From Hypomesus transpacificus (lineage: Eukaryota > Chordata > Actinopteri > Osmeriformes > Osmeridae): 64,000 nucleotides of DNA. Where the stretch lies: positions 124,001 to 188,000 of the forward strand of contig NC_061071.1 of assembly GCF_021917145.1 (NCBI RefSeq), read 5' to 3'. Both the position numbers and the translations under genes were made by a program. The notes beneath the pieces were generated by a model, which worked only from the letters and a program-made list of their open reading frames with translations, ran no database searches and was not told where the DNA came from. How positions within the stretch are numbered: position 1 is the stretch's first letter; each line of letters starts with the position of its first letter. Of this stretch, positions 24,810 through 37,346 are shown one piece after another.

Positions 24810-25096
24810 CCGCCCACAAGACTCACATTCAGGTTAAAGGCAGAAAGGAAATCATCGGTTCCTCTCATGTTAGTTATCCTACTGACACTGTCTCAACCCG
24901 GGAAAACAACACACAGTCATTCACATGCGTAGACATCATAGTTCGGTTGTGATGGACGTTAGACTGCCTCATAGCCCACCGGTGTGGGTGTAGATGTTTC
25001 ATGACGATGCCATCGGTCTGCTATTTGTCTGCCGTGATCGGAGATGCAGCAAGTTACGGTTTGGCTTTCGGAGGCCAAAGGTGGAGGCCGCAAACC

Positions 25097-26752
25097 TTAT
25101 TTGAGATGTTCGATGATGACGATGTCACCTCCCTCCGGGTCGCCCCCGAGGCCGTTGAAGAACAGGCCGCCATTTCTGGTCAGGGTCGGCAACCCCGCCT
25201 CCTTCTCCCGTTCGTCGTTAAAGTTGACGGACAGGGCCCTTCTGGGCATGGTCAGCTCCGGGGCGAGGTTTAGGCCCAGCTCGGACGACAGCTTGCGCTT
25301 GATGGAGGCGGCCCGTTGGAACTTGTCGTAGATCTCCACGCTGACCCGCCTCCTTGTCTCCTTAAACTCTGCGGAGACGTTGGCTGTCCACTCGGCAGCG
25401 TGGGCGCGGATTTCCCCAACCTGGGGAGAAAAAACGAAGGGGAGGGCGGTGGAGGGGAGGAAGGAGAGAGCGGGGTGAAGGGATAGAAAGAGAAAGTAGG
25501 GAAGGGGTTGGTGAGTCTGCTGTTCTTTGCAGACGGTCTTGCTTTCTGCGTCGTTTCCAGGAAGTCACTTCAATTACATGTGTGTTTCCAACACCTGCCC
25601 AGCCTGAGCCGTTCGCTCTTTATGATCCGGCGTGGAAAATGTAGTCATGACACACAGGCATACAAACACACACAGGCCCACACACAATGCTACACCCAAA
25701 CAAACACACACAAGCACACACCCAAATAAATCCATATACATGGCCTCAGTCCTTGCCAAAGCTACCAAAATGAAATTACATAAATTCAGAGTCAACACCC
25801 AGAGATCAGGGACCATAGACCACCTGCCGGGTGGACTGTATACTTCAGTTCCTCAAACAGACTGGAGTGATGTAAAAATAGCTACAGATACTCCTATCTG
25901 CTTAGTAAATGAGGGTGTTAGTGTAATAGATGCTGGTCTATGTTACCGGTATCACTTATTGATATACAGGTAATGAAAAGGCAACAGCGAGCGACTGTGT
26001 GTTGTAAAAGATTAGAAGTTGACGGAAGGGTTGTTCATTGTTTGCGTGGGTTGTGCTGAGAGTGGACACTGGGGTTGTTTGCATCTGTTAGGAAGCTTCT
26101 TTCAGAGGCTTTGTTACATTCAAGCTTTTCACTGGGATCTTTAAGTCATGTGTGCTGGGGTTGGAGGGATAGATAACTGGAACACTCAGACATGACATTC
26201 ACAGTTATAAACTCCCACAGAAGTCCAGGAGAGAGACAGGCTTGGGGTATCAAACCAACCCCTTATGGAACGCTAACCCTCATAACTCTCACGCACAAAA
26301 CTATAGCTTCAGAGCCACCAAGTATCAAAGATGTTGGACTGAAACAGGGACATTAGACAGATCACATGAGCGCTGAGGTGCTGTTTCAGCCACAGTGCAA
26401 ATGAACACGATAGACGATGTATTTGCAACACAAAAGAACAACAGAGAAAAAATCTATTTTAACCAAGAAAAGGATCAGGGCCTTTACCTGTAAATATACC
26501 ATCGGCTGCTTGATGGGATGCTTGGTTAAAAGCCAATTAAATAGAGGAGGATAAAACTCCATGTGTGTTCACCTTTTAAGAGACAAGGAGAGTCCCTGGA
26601 GAAACTCACAGCCTTTTTTTAGGTGGATTTGATCTGATTGGGAAATATTTTAACTTGATTGAAAACGATTTTGGTGTTTTGAATGAGATGAAGTGGACTA
26701 AAGGTCAGAGGTCTCTGGCATACACCAACCTGTATGTGGATGTCAGTGATAG

Positions 26753-26798
<46 letters not shown>

Positions 26799-26813
26799 CT
26801 CTTTCTCTCTCTC

Positions 26814-26874
<61 letters not shown>

Positions 26875-26896
26875 GTCTCTCTCTGTCTCTCTCTCA

Positions 26897-26929
<33 letters not shown>

Positions 26930-29900
26930 ACCTCCTCTTTGGTCTTCTTGGAAATGACCCTTAGCCAGTCTCCTATCATGCTGAGCACTGCAGCAAAATA
27001 GGCCAGACCGACCAGGATCCAGAACCATACGACAGGCTTGTAGTAGTCCAGATACTCAATCTCAGAACCACCTTGAGGAAAACAGCATGCACATGTTTAC
27101 ACATACTATTTTTGTGATTGTAATAAGAACCCCTTCTGAAGCTCTCTTTGTCTAAGCTCAGATCAAGATGGCACCTCCCTCCTCTTGCTGGGACTGTTGA
27201 ATGTTACGGTAGCTACAAGGATCGGTTATTGTCCATTGCTGTCTATGGAACTGATTAAGCAAAATCTACCTTGTGGCTTTATTGTGACTCAGGATCACGT
27301 TGTATCAATTGTATCGTTGGATCAATCTGAAATGTCGTTACCAGCAACAAAGTCCCCAAACCCGATAGTTGTCAGGGTGATTACAACAAAGTATAGCGAC
27401 TCGAGACCGCTCCAGCCTTCGATGTGCTTAAAGATGGCGGCCGGCAACGCCACGAAAAGCAGACAGCCGAAGAGGATGAAGAGGACAGTGGACGTCACTC
27501 GGATCTTCGTCTGACTCACGTCCCACTTCTGACAAAGAGGAAAGAGAGAGGAAGGTTAACGGAAAGAGGGAGAGAGAAAGGGGCATGGATTTACCCTTTG
27601 GGGCGAAAAGAAGTTGGTCGTCAACATGTAGGATTATCTTTTTATTTACTAAAATGGAATTGCTGTGTCTGATATTTTTTAGGGTCCAAAATCTATAGTG
27701 TCAACAAATCCATGTATTTCAGACACTAATCCTTTTAGAATCTACCGCAGACATGAGGGACAGAGAGATGCAGTAGGGATGACACTATTCCCTAGTGAGA
27801 TATGGTCATGAATACATTTCTCGCAGCCCTCATTTAGGATGTAGCTAATAGCCAGGACTGCAGTCCCAAGAGCATGGAGAAGTAATTATGTAGAGCTTCA
27901 CACGCACGCACACACTGAAAACTGGCCTCCCACAAAACACTGGTAATTTGTGTTTGTGTGTGTATGTGTGGGTGTTAGTATGTGTGTGTGTGTGTGTGTG
28001 TGCACACACCTTTACACTCCTCCATAGACCTTAACTTCAGTCTGTTATGTGTTTCAAACTGCTGTCTGCCTTCAACCCCCAAAACACAATTACATTCCTA
28101 AACACCCCTGTGAATAACAATACACAGGGTCCAAAGTTGGTTAAAATAAGACATATTTTTAAACACAAACACACTCATGCTGAAGGCAAAGATTTCTGTA
28201 TGCAGCAAATTAATCATTGCAGCAAACAGGCTTTCAGAAAGTGTAAATCCCAGACTGCATATGGATAACAGTTATTTCGTTAATCAGCTCTGTCTAAGCT
28301 ATTCATATCAATTAAAATACCTCAATTAAACACTTGCTTGCAAATATAGTTTAATTGTTTGGGCGCACTTGATTACCATCACCCAGAATACCACACCAAT
28401 TCAAAGTATACATCTCGATTCTCTGGGTAAATTAAACACACCAGGTAGCTGTGGTACCGTGAGTGAGAATGTGAGGCCAGATGTTCCCTGGACTCACCAC
28501 AAATATCTTCTCCACTTTGGCAATGCTCTTGCCAAATATGGTCCCAAGTTGGTCCCCAACACCAGCCAGTAGGAAACCGAAGAGAGGGATTCCCAGGAGG
28601 GCGTAGACGATACAGAAGATCCGTCCGCCCTCAGTGTGGGGTGAGATGTTCCCGAAGCCTGGACACACACACACACACACACAGGAACACAAATCAATCT
28701 TCTGCTCACTACACCGGATACACTGTAGCTACTCTATGGGGACCCCTCAATATTGAGTCACCAGAACAAGTCAATAAAACACAGGATGAAGAATGAGTAA
28801 AGTTTCCATTGCCTGTATCGTCATTGAGGTTAATTTCTGTAGACCTGTTTTTTATTCCCGAACACTAGGTTTGGGCACTTCTTTCTTTTTATGCACGTCA
28901 TGTGATCTCAGCATATTTCAAGTGAATGTTCACCATTCAGCCACTGTCTCTAAGAAAAGTAAATACATATAAGTGTGAATTATACTAGTACGTAACAAAA
29001 CTCGGACAGGCCATTAACCAGACACTATGGTCAAGCACTCCATAATGTATTTTATTTTCTGTTTTATTACTCTACACTTGTCTCTACTGTGGAAAATGCC
29101 CTAGTTCGTCCCTATCTCTTCCAACCCCTCCTCTTTTGATTTATTTTTCTACCCAGTCCCATAGGTTCCGTTCACCCAGATAAAAGAGAGGCAACGAGAG
29201 AGAGGAGATGAAAGAGTTTGGCAGAGGAAAGGAGAATGGCTATGCAGTCTAAACACTTAGTTAGCTCACTTTGTCTTCAACAGATAACCCTCTGTTGTCT
29301 GAGAAAACTGTGTCGGAAGAACCTTCTTGTGTCTTTTTTATATTTGTCTTTAACTTTCAGTCAAGATTTCGAAAACAGCTTTTGGTTTGTGATTGAACTT
29401 ATTCTAAATGTAAACATTTCTTCAACGTAATAACTGACAAACTAACAACATGCTTACACCTCGACCACGTGACCATAACTTGATATCATATTGGTTGGTC
29501 AGTTTATAAAATTTGCAAAAATCGAGAGTTAATTTGTATTTGTGTATGTATGTCTGTGCATGGGTAAGACTTTACCGATGGTGGTGATGACAGTTCCAGC
29601 AAAGAAGAAGGAGGAGCTAAGGTCCCACAGACTGCCCTGATTGGTCAGTGTTCCAGCTGGATTAACTCCAGAACGAATAGCGGACACCACTTGCTGTTGG
29701 AGGTACACACACACACACCCACACACACACAGATAGGCAGCGTATTTCATAAAGAGAGCCTAGAGACTGCACAGTTTAATAAAGATTCCACACATTAGCT
29801 ATCTATTTGCCTTTGAAGTCTAATTCATGTTGAAAGGAGGTACTAGATCAGAATCTTCTCTTGGAACATTAAAGTCTTGTGAGTCTGTGTGTGTAAAAGC

Positions 29901-31290
29901 ATGCATGCATTCCCATTCATCTGTGGCACTGTGCATGCTAGTTTTAGACAATTATAGCTTTTCTCTCCATCCAACTTACTAAGCAAAGCATCCAAATATT
30001 AACGACAAACTATGAAGAGTCATGTGAATGATGTAATGTGGAATCTGCCTCATGATAATCGGATCAAACTAGTGCTGTGCTGTGGTGTGCTGTGGTGTGG
30101 TGTGGTGTGCTGTGGTGTGGTGTGCTGTGGTGTGCTGTGTTGTGCTGTGGTGTGGTGTGCTGTGGTGTGGTGTGGTGTGGTGTGCTGTGCTGTGGTGTGG
30201 TGTGGTGTGCTGTGGTGTGCTGTGGTGTGGTGTGCTGTGGTGTGCTGTGGTGTGCTGTGCTGTGGTGTGGTGTGGTGTGCTGTGGTGTGGTGTGCTGTGG
30301 TGTGCTGTGTTGTGCTGTGGTGTGGTGTGCTGTGGTGTGGTGTGGTGTGCTGTGCTGTGCTGTGCTGTGGTGTGGTGTGCTGTGGTGTGCTGTGGTGTGC
30401 TGTGGTGTGGTGTGCTGTGGTGTGGTGTGCTGTGGTGTGCTGTGGTGTGGTGTGGTGTGGTGTGGTGTGCTGTGGTGTGCTGTGGTGTGCTGTGGTGTGG
30501 TGTGGTGTGGTGTGGTGTGCTGTGGTGTGGTGTGCTGTGGTGTGCTGTGGTGTGCTGTGGTGTGCTGTGGTGTGGTGTGGTGTGCTGTGCTGTGCTGTGG
30601 TGTGGTGTGGTGTGCTGTGCTGTGCTGTGCTGTGCTGTGGTGTGCTGTGCTGTGGTGTGCTGTGCTGTGGTGTGGTGTGCTGTGCTGTGTTGTGGTGTGG
30701 TGTGCTGTGGTGTGCTGTGGTGTACTGTGGTGTGCTGTGGTGTGGTGTGCTGTGGTGTGCTGTGGTGTGCTGTGGTGTGCTGTGGTGTGGTGTACTGTGG
30801 TGTGCTGTGGTGTGGTGTGCTGTGGTGTGGTGTGGTGTGCTGTGGTGTGCTGTGCTGTGGTGTGGTGTACTGTGGTGTGGTGTGCTGTGGTGTGTTGTGG
30901 TGTGGTGTGTTGTGTTGTGGTGTGGTGTGTTCAGACCCAAACAGCTGGCGAACTAAACAAGTCTTGCTCATGAAATATGAATGACCTGCACGTCTGCATA
31001 GGCACGTCACACAGACAGACTAGACACAGGACACAGTGTCGAGGGACATAACATGACATAGGGGACATAACATGACATAGGAACATATCATTATGGATAA
31101 GTGACATTTTGGGAAACTGTGTGTGTGTGCATGTGTGTGTTTGCAGCGTCGCAAGCGGAGTTGGATTTCTGTTTTGTGTCTGTTACCTGCTGATAATAAT
31201 GTTGTTAAACCGTTTGGGAATAAACCCTTAACCAACCTGCCATCATCCAACACAACAACTGTGTACCTGTGTGTAGTCAGCAGTTTGTGT

Positions 31291-31344
<54 letters not shown>

Positions 31345-31553
31345 TTGTGTACGTGTGTGTGTGTATGATTTTACCACATGAACAAAATGATCAAAGCATC
31401 ACAGCATCTCCAATTCAGAAAACCACTCAGGCTCAATGTTTAGCCAACAAAGCTGAAGGAGTCCTGGTAGAGGCACTGAGAGAATGCTCTTCTGTAGTGT
31501 AGTAGTGAAGAGAGACGTGTGTGTGCACGTGAGTGTGTGTGTGTGTGCATGTT

Positions 31554-31584
<31 letters not shown>

Positions 31585-32654
31585 GAGGACATTGGGGGGC
31601 CTTCAGATAGCTAGAGAGCTTTGCTCCAACGTTCTGCTGTCTGGGCTGACCAGGAGCTGGCCGTGGTGCTGAAGTGACACAGCACACACATAAGCAGGTC
31701 GAATGCCTGGGCCTGTCAGTATGCGTGTGTGCGTTCATGCGTGCGTGTGTGTGCGTGCGTGTGTGTGTGTGCGTGCGTGTGTGTGAGTGCGTTTGTGCGA
31801 ACAGTATGTAAAATGTCACGTGTTGCTAGATTACAAAAAAAAAGTTTTATGAACTTTGAACATTGATGAAGCGCAATGGTTGGATGGTTGGATGGTTGGA
31901 TGGTTGGATGGTTGGTCGGTTGGATGGTTGGCTGCCTGACACTTTGTCTTTGAAACTGGTAGATTACATCGTCACTCAATGTCACACCTCCGCATAAACT
32001 TATATCAAATGTATCATATCACTTTATTTTCCCTGTGTGTGTGTGTGAGTGTGTGTGTTTGTGTGTATGTGTGTTTGTGAGTGAGTGAATGGGAGAGTGT
32101 GTGTCCCATAGTCTTACCCTAACCAGTTCCTCCAGCTGGCTGTGGTTGACACAGGAGTGCCTGGACAGGAACTCCAGTTTCTGGGCCAGAATAGCCAACC
32201 GCTGGGCACTGAGAGGCACAAGGGGAGAAGCCGTCAGCATGAGGGAGACACAGAGACAGGTGGGCCAACACAGACAGACACAGACAGACAGAGACACAGA
32301 CACAGACACAGACACAGACACAGACACAGACACAGACACAGACACAGACACAGACACAGACAGACTGTCAGGCAGTCAGTCCTCGGCAGCAGGTCTGTTT
32401 GGTAGGTTGACAGGTTAATAAAGGGAAAGCCTGCCTTTCGTGTGGCTGCTCCAGGGTCCTAAACACCGCTGCTCCCATCACCAGGTACAACCCCACCAGC
32501 AGGAATATGGCAGACACTGTCTTCCACTCCATGACTGTGGTGATGGTGTCGCAGTCCTCCTCGGGGTTCAGTGTGATTGGCTTGGTGGAGAAGGAGAGGC
32601 GGGGCTTGGTGTTGTGAGTTGCGGATTTGGGGTCCAGTAGGTCAGGTGCTGCCA
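25097..32654 (-). CDS. kcnk2: K2P potassium channel TREK-1 (KCNK2); first exon not identified
   Basis: Seven minus-strand exons: 32654-32435, 32208-32118, 29693-29576, 28658-28498, 27528-27342, 27071-26932 and 25420-25097 (stop TAA). They encode about 413 residues. Diagnostic blocks are [10 protein letters not shown]...[10 protein letters not shown], the first transmembrane helix, LEQPHE, the cap with Cys in RHSCVN, the first pore TTIGFGN (its Gly codon split by an intron), [11 protein letters not shown], the second pore [20 protein letters not shown], and [15 protein letters not shown] with the conserved kinase-site Ser. The short C-terminus ending IIEHLK fits KCNK2 rather than KCNK10. Role: two-pore-domain leak K+ channel of the plasma membrane, gated by stretch, heat, pH and lipids. 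The first visible exon begins TG GCA GCA, so the upstream exon supplies one base. Intron 32434-32209 starts with GC instead of GT. CENPF beside KCNK2 matches human synteny. Confidence 0.95.
26757..26929. repeat. (CT)n(CA)n compound microsatellite abutting a kcnk2 donor site
   Basis: About 140 bp of CT repeat with interruptions runs into about 30 bp of CA. On the transcript strand the intron begins GTACGTGTGTG and continues as UG then AG repeats, starting within the 5' splice site of exon 27071-26932. Confidence 0.95.
28661..28681. repeat. (CA)n beside a kcnk2 acceptor
   Basis: On the transcript strand a UG run lies directly before the CCAG acceptor of the exon at 28658-28498 and takes the place of a normal polypyrimidine tract. 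Confidence 0.9.
29704..29732. repeat. (CA)n beside a kcnk2 acceptor
   Basis: A UG-rich run on the transcript strand ends about 10 bases before the AACAG acceptor of the exon at 29693-29576. Confidence 0.9.
30076..30930. repeat. 171-unit pentanucleotide array TGTG(C/G) in a kcnk2 intron
   Basis: The 855 bp divide exactly into 171 five-base units with no indel. Nearly all units are TGTGC or TGTGG, with a few TGTGT and TGTAC. All three frames on each strand stay open for about 300 codons because neither common unit creates stops. These frames are artefacts of composition. A block of 18 units (30086-30175) recurs in the same order at 30256-30345, showing higher-order duplication with a 170-bp offset. 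Confidence 0.97.
31293..31342. repeat. (TG)n microsatellite in kcnk2 intron
   Basis: About 25 uninterrupted TG units. Further TG runs lie at about 31518-31585 and 31722-31785 in the same intron. Confidence 0.95.
31877..31932. repeat. GGTTGGAT octanucleotide repeat
   Basis: About seven tandem GGTTGGAT units with two variant copies, in the kcnk2 intron. The repeated GG pairs could form two-quartet G-quadruplexes on the plus strand. Confidence 0.85.
32280..32362. repeat. CAGACA hexanucleotide repeat in the kcnk2 GC-AG intron
   Basis: About 13 hexamer units lie inside the 226-bp intron between exons 32654-32435 and 32208-32118 and fill about a third of it. On the transcript strand it reads TGTCTG. 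Confidence 0.9.
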
Positions 32655-34300
32655 CTGCCAAGGGGGTAGGTGGAGGTGGGGTAAGGAAGATGAATTGATT
32701 GGTTGATTAGGGATGTTTTACAATTGAATGGTACATTCAATTACCTTTGTTTCTTTGTGTTCTTAGACCGTCCCCAAACTGACTGTAAATCAGGAGATGG
32801 GAAGTGCGTCCCATTCGAGACGCAGTGTAACATATTAAAAGTCAATGGAGTAAAGTCAAGCCTTAATGAGATCAAGCGAAAGAAACCCCGATCGATTTAT
32901 AAACACACGCTTTCCTGTGCAGTTCAACATGCGGACTTTTACTAATTATTACTGGGTAAAACGGCCGTGGGAGAGGGTAAAAGCAGGTGGATTAAGACAG
33001 TGAGTGGGGACAAGGGAATGGGGGGAAAACTAGACGAAATGGGTGAATGGAGGTTAAAGAGACGGCAAATCAGAGAGGAGAGAGAAGAAAGAGAGTTATA
33101 GTTCAGAGCTGATGATAACCAGCTTTGAGTTAAACCCTACATACTGTACAGTACTGTACTACAATGGCACGTTGCACATATTGTGCAATTTATACACTTA
33201 TGTAACGGACAAGTGTTCCCACTGTTAAGAATTAAACAAATATTTATTTACAAAATATTCCTGTAGATTAAGTCCCTAAGCATTTTAACTGTCATGTGAG
33301 AACACAACCTATTACTGTACAGCTCCTTAGGAAATTGAGCCCTAATCTTTAAAGTGCCATAAATTGTAGGTTAAACCTGAAAAGTATCGCTTAGGTAAAA
33401 TGCATCAATTATTTAATTAATGTAGGCCTATAACAATCATCAAACAATTGTCACCGAGTTCAGTGTCAGGATAAGGAAAAATAAAATTATTTGCTGCATT
33501 CTTTCAACGATAAGGTTTTACGCGTGAGACACCCACTCTCTCGTAAAATTAATTACATTTACATTTACATTTACATGTATTCATTTAGCAGACGCTTTTA
33601 TCCAAAGCGACTTCCAAGAGAGAGCTTCACAAAGTGCATAGGTCACTGATAATAACAACAAGATAGCCCCACAGCATTGCGGGTAGTCAAAAACAAGAAG
33701 TACATATTGTGAACAACCAAAAAATAGTGCTAAAGGGAAGAAACCATAAGAGCATGTAGTTAAACAAGTTAAAAATTACACAACATTAATTACACATAAT
33801 TAAATAACATTTGAGTGTTTGTCATAAATATGTCTTTATTTTATTTGGCAACATAACAACTTCTGTGAGAATTATATGTTTGTTTCCTCTCAGATCTATT
33901 AAAGTGCAGAAACCAACTATCATCTCAATCACCTTATCAAATGAGCTATAACAGCTACTTTTACGCGCATGCACTCACTTCTTCTCTACCCGATGCCCTC
34001 TGCTCTCCGCTCCTCATCAGACGTTCTTTCCGTGATTAGGGGAATATTTCCTCTTTGCGCTCCGTCTTCTCTACTTTTCTTGTGTCGCTGAGAACTTACA
34101 GGCAGGTGCGCGCGGTCGGACGTTTCCACATGTCACCCGAGCGACTACTCTCCTCTGTCTCTTCTGAACTCGCGGACGCGGCGACCGGCGCGTTTTTACG
34201 TCGGAGGTGATGCTGAGCGCGCAGCAGCGGGGCCGGGACAGAGTAAACAGCGGTGGGGAGGGGGAGGGGTAAAAGGGGGTTAGTAGGGGGCAAAATCGGA
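32655..34300 (-). other. kcnk2 upstream intron and candidate 5' exon/promoter zone
   Basis: From 33960 to 34300 the sequence becomes GC- and CpG-richer. A good minus-strand donor (CCT|GTAAGT at 34100/34099) is present. The open frame containing MWKRPTARTC just before it joins out of frame to the exon at 32654, so this is more likely a 5' non-coding exon than the missing N-terminus. The assignment is tentative. Confidence 0.3.
33545..33725 (-). mobile_element. Dispersed repeat with SINE/LINE-type tail
   Basis: The segment with TTTAGCAGACGCTTTTATCC and CAAAGCGACTTCCAAGAGAG, next to (ATTTAC)n, is the reverse complement of the unit at about 60095-60177. The AGCGTCTGCTAAATG tail is also shared with the SINEs at 37347 and 44504. 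Confidence 0.65.
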
Positions 34301-37300
34301 AATTTCCTCTTGAGTATCTATACCTCCCCTCCCCGCTCCGCTGTCTGACACGTGAGTGAGTGGGGTGGGGTGAGTGAGTCCACTACAAATCATCATGCCA
34401 GCTCACATTCACCCTATAGGCCATGCGGTCTCCCCCACTACTCATTATTTCTCTTTCTAAAGCGTGTATTCTAGATTAAAGGCCAAACTTATCGATGTTT
34501 TTAAAGTTATCAATACTGCTATGTGTTCCACAAGTTTTTTCGAATGTAAAGCACATTCTGCTGAATCCCCTCTTCCTCCAGTGTCATTGCGTTTAAACCC
34601 ACTCTGAAAACATCGACAAACTCTAGACAAGTTGGGTGGTTCTGATGCCAAAATACTGCATATCTTACAGAGTATAGCCTGGCCACCATCTGCAGTCCTG
34701 TTTGTTTTGATTGTGTCATGTACCTTAATGAACATTTTCCAGACTAATTCAAGACAGTGTCTGCTGTTGGTTCTGAGTGTTGGTCGGGTTCAGGAGGAAA
34801 CCGGTCGAAAAAGGAGCTTGTATCATGCAGGACTAGTTCTACGAAAGATGATTCCAGATGTGTAGTTCTATCAGGTGCTGTAAACAATGATTGTGTTCGG
34901 CCCAAACATCAGTGCCCCTCCCTCCCTCCCTCCCTCCCTCCTTGTAGATACATTTTAATTGGATTTACCTGATTTGCATTGTTCTGGCAAAAGACCAGAC
35001 ACAAGTCCATAGGAAAGAGTCAATATGAGATGCAAGGTTAATCGGTTAAACTCACTCCTCAGCTCAAATACCGAATAGCTGGCTTTTTGGTGGCATGGCT
35101 GGCTAACTTGGTCCTTGTATAAGGTTATTAGGTGTGGCCTCTGGTCAGAGGACTCAAGATCGAAGCCAGGAGAGGGCAAAAACGCGGGACTGTGCGATAA
35201 TGACGAGCGATGCAACGACATGTGACATTTGCACCCTGACCAGCTACCGAGAGGAAATGAATGACAAGATCACTCAGGGCTTTAACTGGCCTGGAGAGAA
35301 AGGGCCTCACGAGGGCCAGTCAAACCTACATCTTTACGGTAACTAACGCTAACCCCATAGTGACCCCATACGTCTCCACGGCAACCTGAGGGGCCCTAAT
35401 GAGGAAGATGGTTGAGGTGGTTTCCAAGTGTTGACTTCAACCTTCCTGCTCCCTCACCTCCTGTCGGAGGAGGTTAGAACCGGGGGTGGACTAATCCTGA
35501 CTCATGTCTGTTTTTAGGCCCCCAGTCTACTTGTGGTTTAATTAAAGCTAACAAGAGGCGCCCCTTCAGTTGCCTGTGGAGAAATGCCCCAAAATTCTAG
35601 ATGACAGGCATGTAATTAGACAACCATTGCCACAGAACTACCCGCCTCACGTCCTCCAACACCACACGGGTCCAACCAGAAACCGCCCCCAAAACCCACC
35701 AATCTGGAAAACTGGAAAAAATGTTCCCTGGTGTGTGACAGGAACTGTTGACTAGGTGTGTAGAATGTGTGTGACTTCGTGCATGGTTGTGTGTGGGGGA
35801 GGGGGGCATGCGGGCAAAGGTGTGTGCTCTCTGCCTTTGCGTGTCAGGCAAGATTAACTTTCCAGGTTTATTTTTGATTATTTAGATTAAAGCTTACATA
35901 CAATGAATGTTTTTTTTCTTCACTTATATGGAAAACTTTCATTTGCTTCAAATACATTAACATATTGAATGGCTTGGTTTCTAACCACCCCACTATAATC
36001 ATGGCTAAGCAACAACCTAAACTACCCTTAAAAAACCCACATGCTATTAAATCAGTTCGAATAGATGTTTTGACAACAAAATAAACATTTTCACTTCTAA
36101 ATGTACCCAAACCAAACATGTGAATGCCGGCGAACCCAGATGAAGTTCAGCATCCCAGTGGTTTATCAGATGAGGGTGTGCCAAACGAGCTAGCTTACAG
36201 GTCTTCTCAACCATCTAAACTGCACATTCCCCCAGGGGTCAAAGGTTACCTAGGGCTGATACTGTGCTGCATGGATGTCCATGTCAATGTTGTTTTAGCA
36301 AGTCCCAATGCATCTAGGGTCAAACAAAAACTATTATTATCGAGAATAGGGTCAGGGCCTAAAAATAGCTGTGGAGGTGCTCTTACTGTTATTATTATAG
36401 GGGTGGGAGGGGTGAATTGGTGGATTTCTAGGGTTACATAACTGGTGAGAACAGTGAGGGGTGTATGGGACGAGGGGTCCTGTGTGTGTGTGTGTGTGTG
36501 TTTGTGTGAGTGTGTATGTGTGCGTGTGTGTGTGTGTGTGTGTGGGGGATATATATACGTGAATGCACTTATGCTATGCCTAAAACAAACAGAGATGTTC
36601 TGGGAACACCAACATAGCTGGACAGCAAGAGTTCATCCTCTCTCCCTCTCTATTGCTCTCTCACTCTCTATCTTTCTTTCTGTCTTTTGCTCTCTTGCTC
36701 TCACTCCCACTCGCTCTCTTTCTGTCACAAAGATTTAAAAAGAAAATATTTAGTGAAAAACAACCAACCTGGGAAACAAAGTCCTAGAATGTGAACTGCA
36801 GTTTGTGGGGGAGCAGAAAGACAAACAATGCAATTATGTTAGTCTGTTGTTAATGGGGAATCCTGATCTTTCAGGGTGTTGTTTTTCTCGTTCAGTCTGT
36901 GTTTGTTTGTTTACCTGCCACGTCGGGGCCCTTCACATCTCACACCCTTCCCTCCTCACTGCTCGCTGCAGGGAGTGAAGTCAAGCCATTTCTGTCATTG
37001 ATCTATTTCTGTTGCGCCCTCGAAACATGGTACCGTTCCTCGGTGGAGATGCCCTCCCCCCCTTCCACAGAAAACTCCAGCAGAATTCCCTCTCCCCCTG
37101 CCCTCTTCCCACGAGACACCTCCAGTGGCCCCGGGCGGCAGGGCAGAGGGGAGAGGAGGAGCATGACACTAGTTAAGGAGAGAGTAAACACGTCTGTGCC
37201 ATCTGCACCACCACAAACGAGGGTCAAAATATACGGAGGGAAAAAGAGTAGAAAAAAAAAAGCTGAGCTAAATTTATCGTGGCATTCAGAGAAGGTGGGG

Positions 37301-37346
37301 TCAACTCTTTCTGCATCTGGAAAACAAACAAAGAGGCTCATGATAA
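34301..37346. other. Gene-free intergenic stretch
   Basis: No exon-like sequence was recognised. It holds a CCCT run (about 34917-34942) and TG repeats (about 36481-36543). The longest open frames, such as 36899-37363, lack family similarity. Confidence 0.6.

Noticed and set aside
26619..26988. Arg/Glu- or Leu/Ser-repeat open frames
   Set aside because: Translations of the (CT)n(CA)n microsatellite.
30012..31010. Six overlapping open frames of about 300 codons
   Set aside because: They run through the TGTG(C/G) array, which lacks stops by composition. They are not genes; translations are five-residue repeats.
34096..34293. Minus-strand open frame as the kcnk2 N-terminus
   Set aside because: Joined at the only good donor, it is out of frame with the exon at 32654, and it lacks TREK N-terminal similarity. 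Kept only as a possible non-coding exon.
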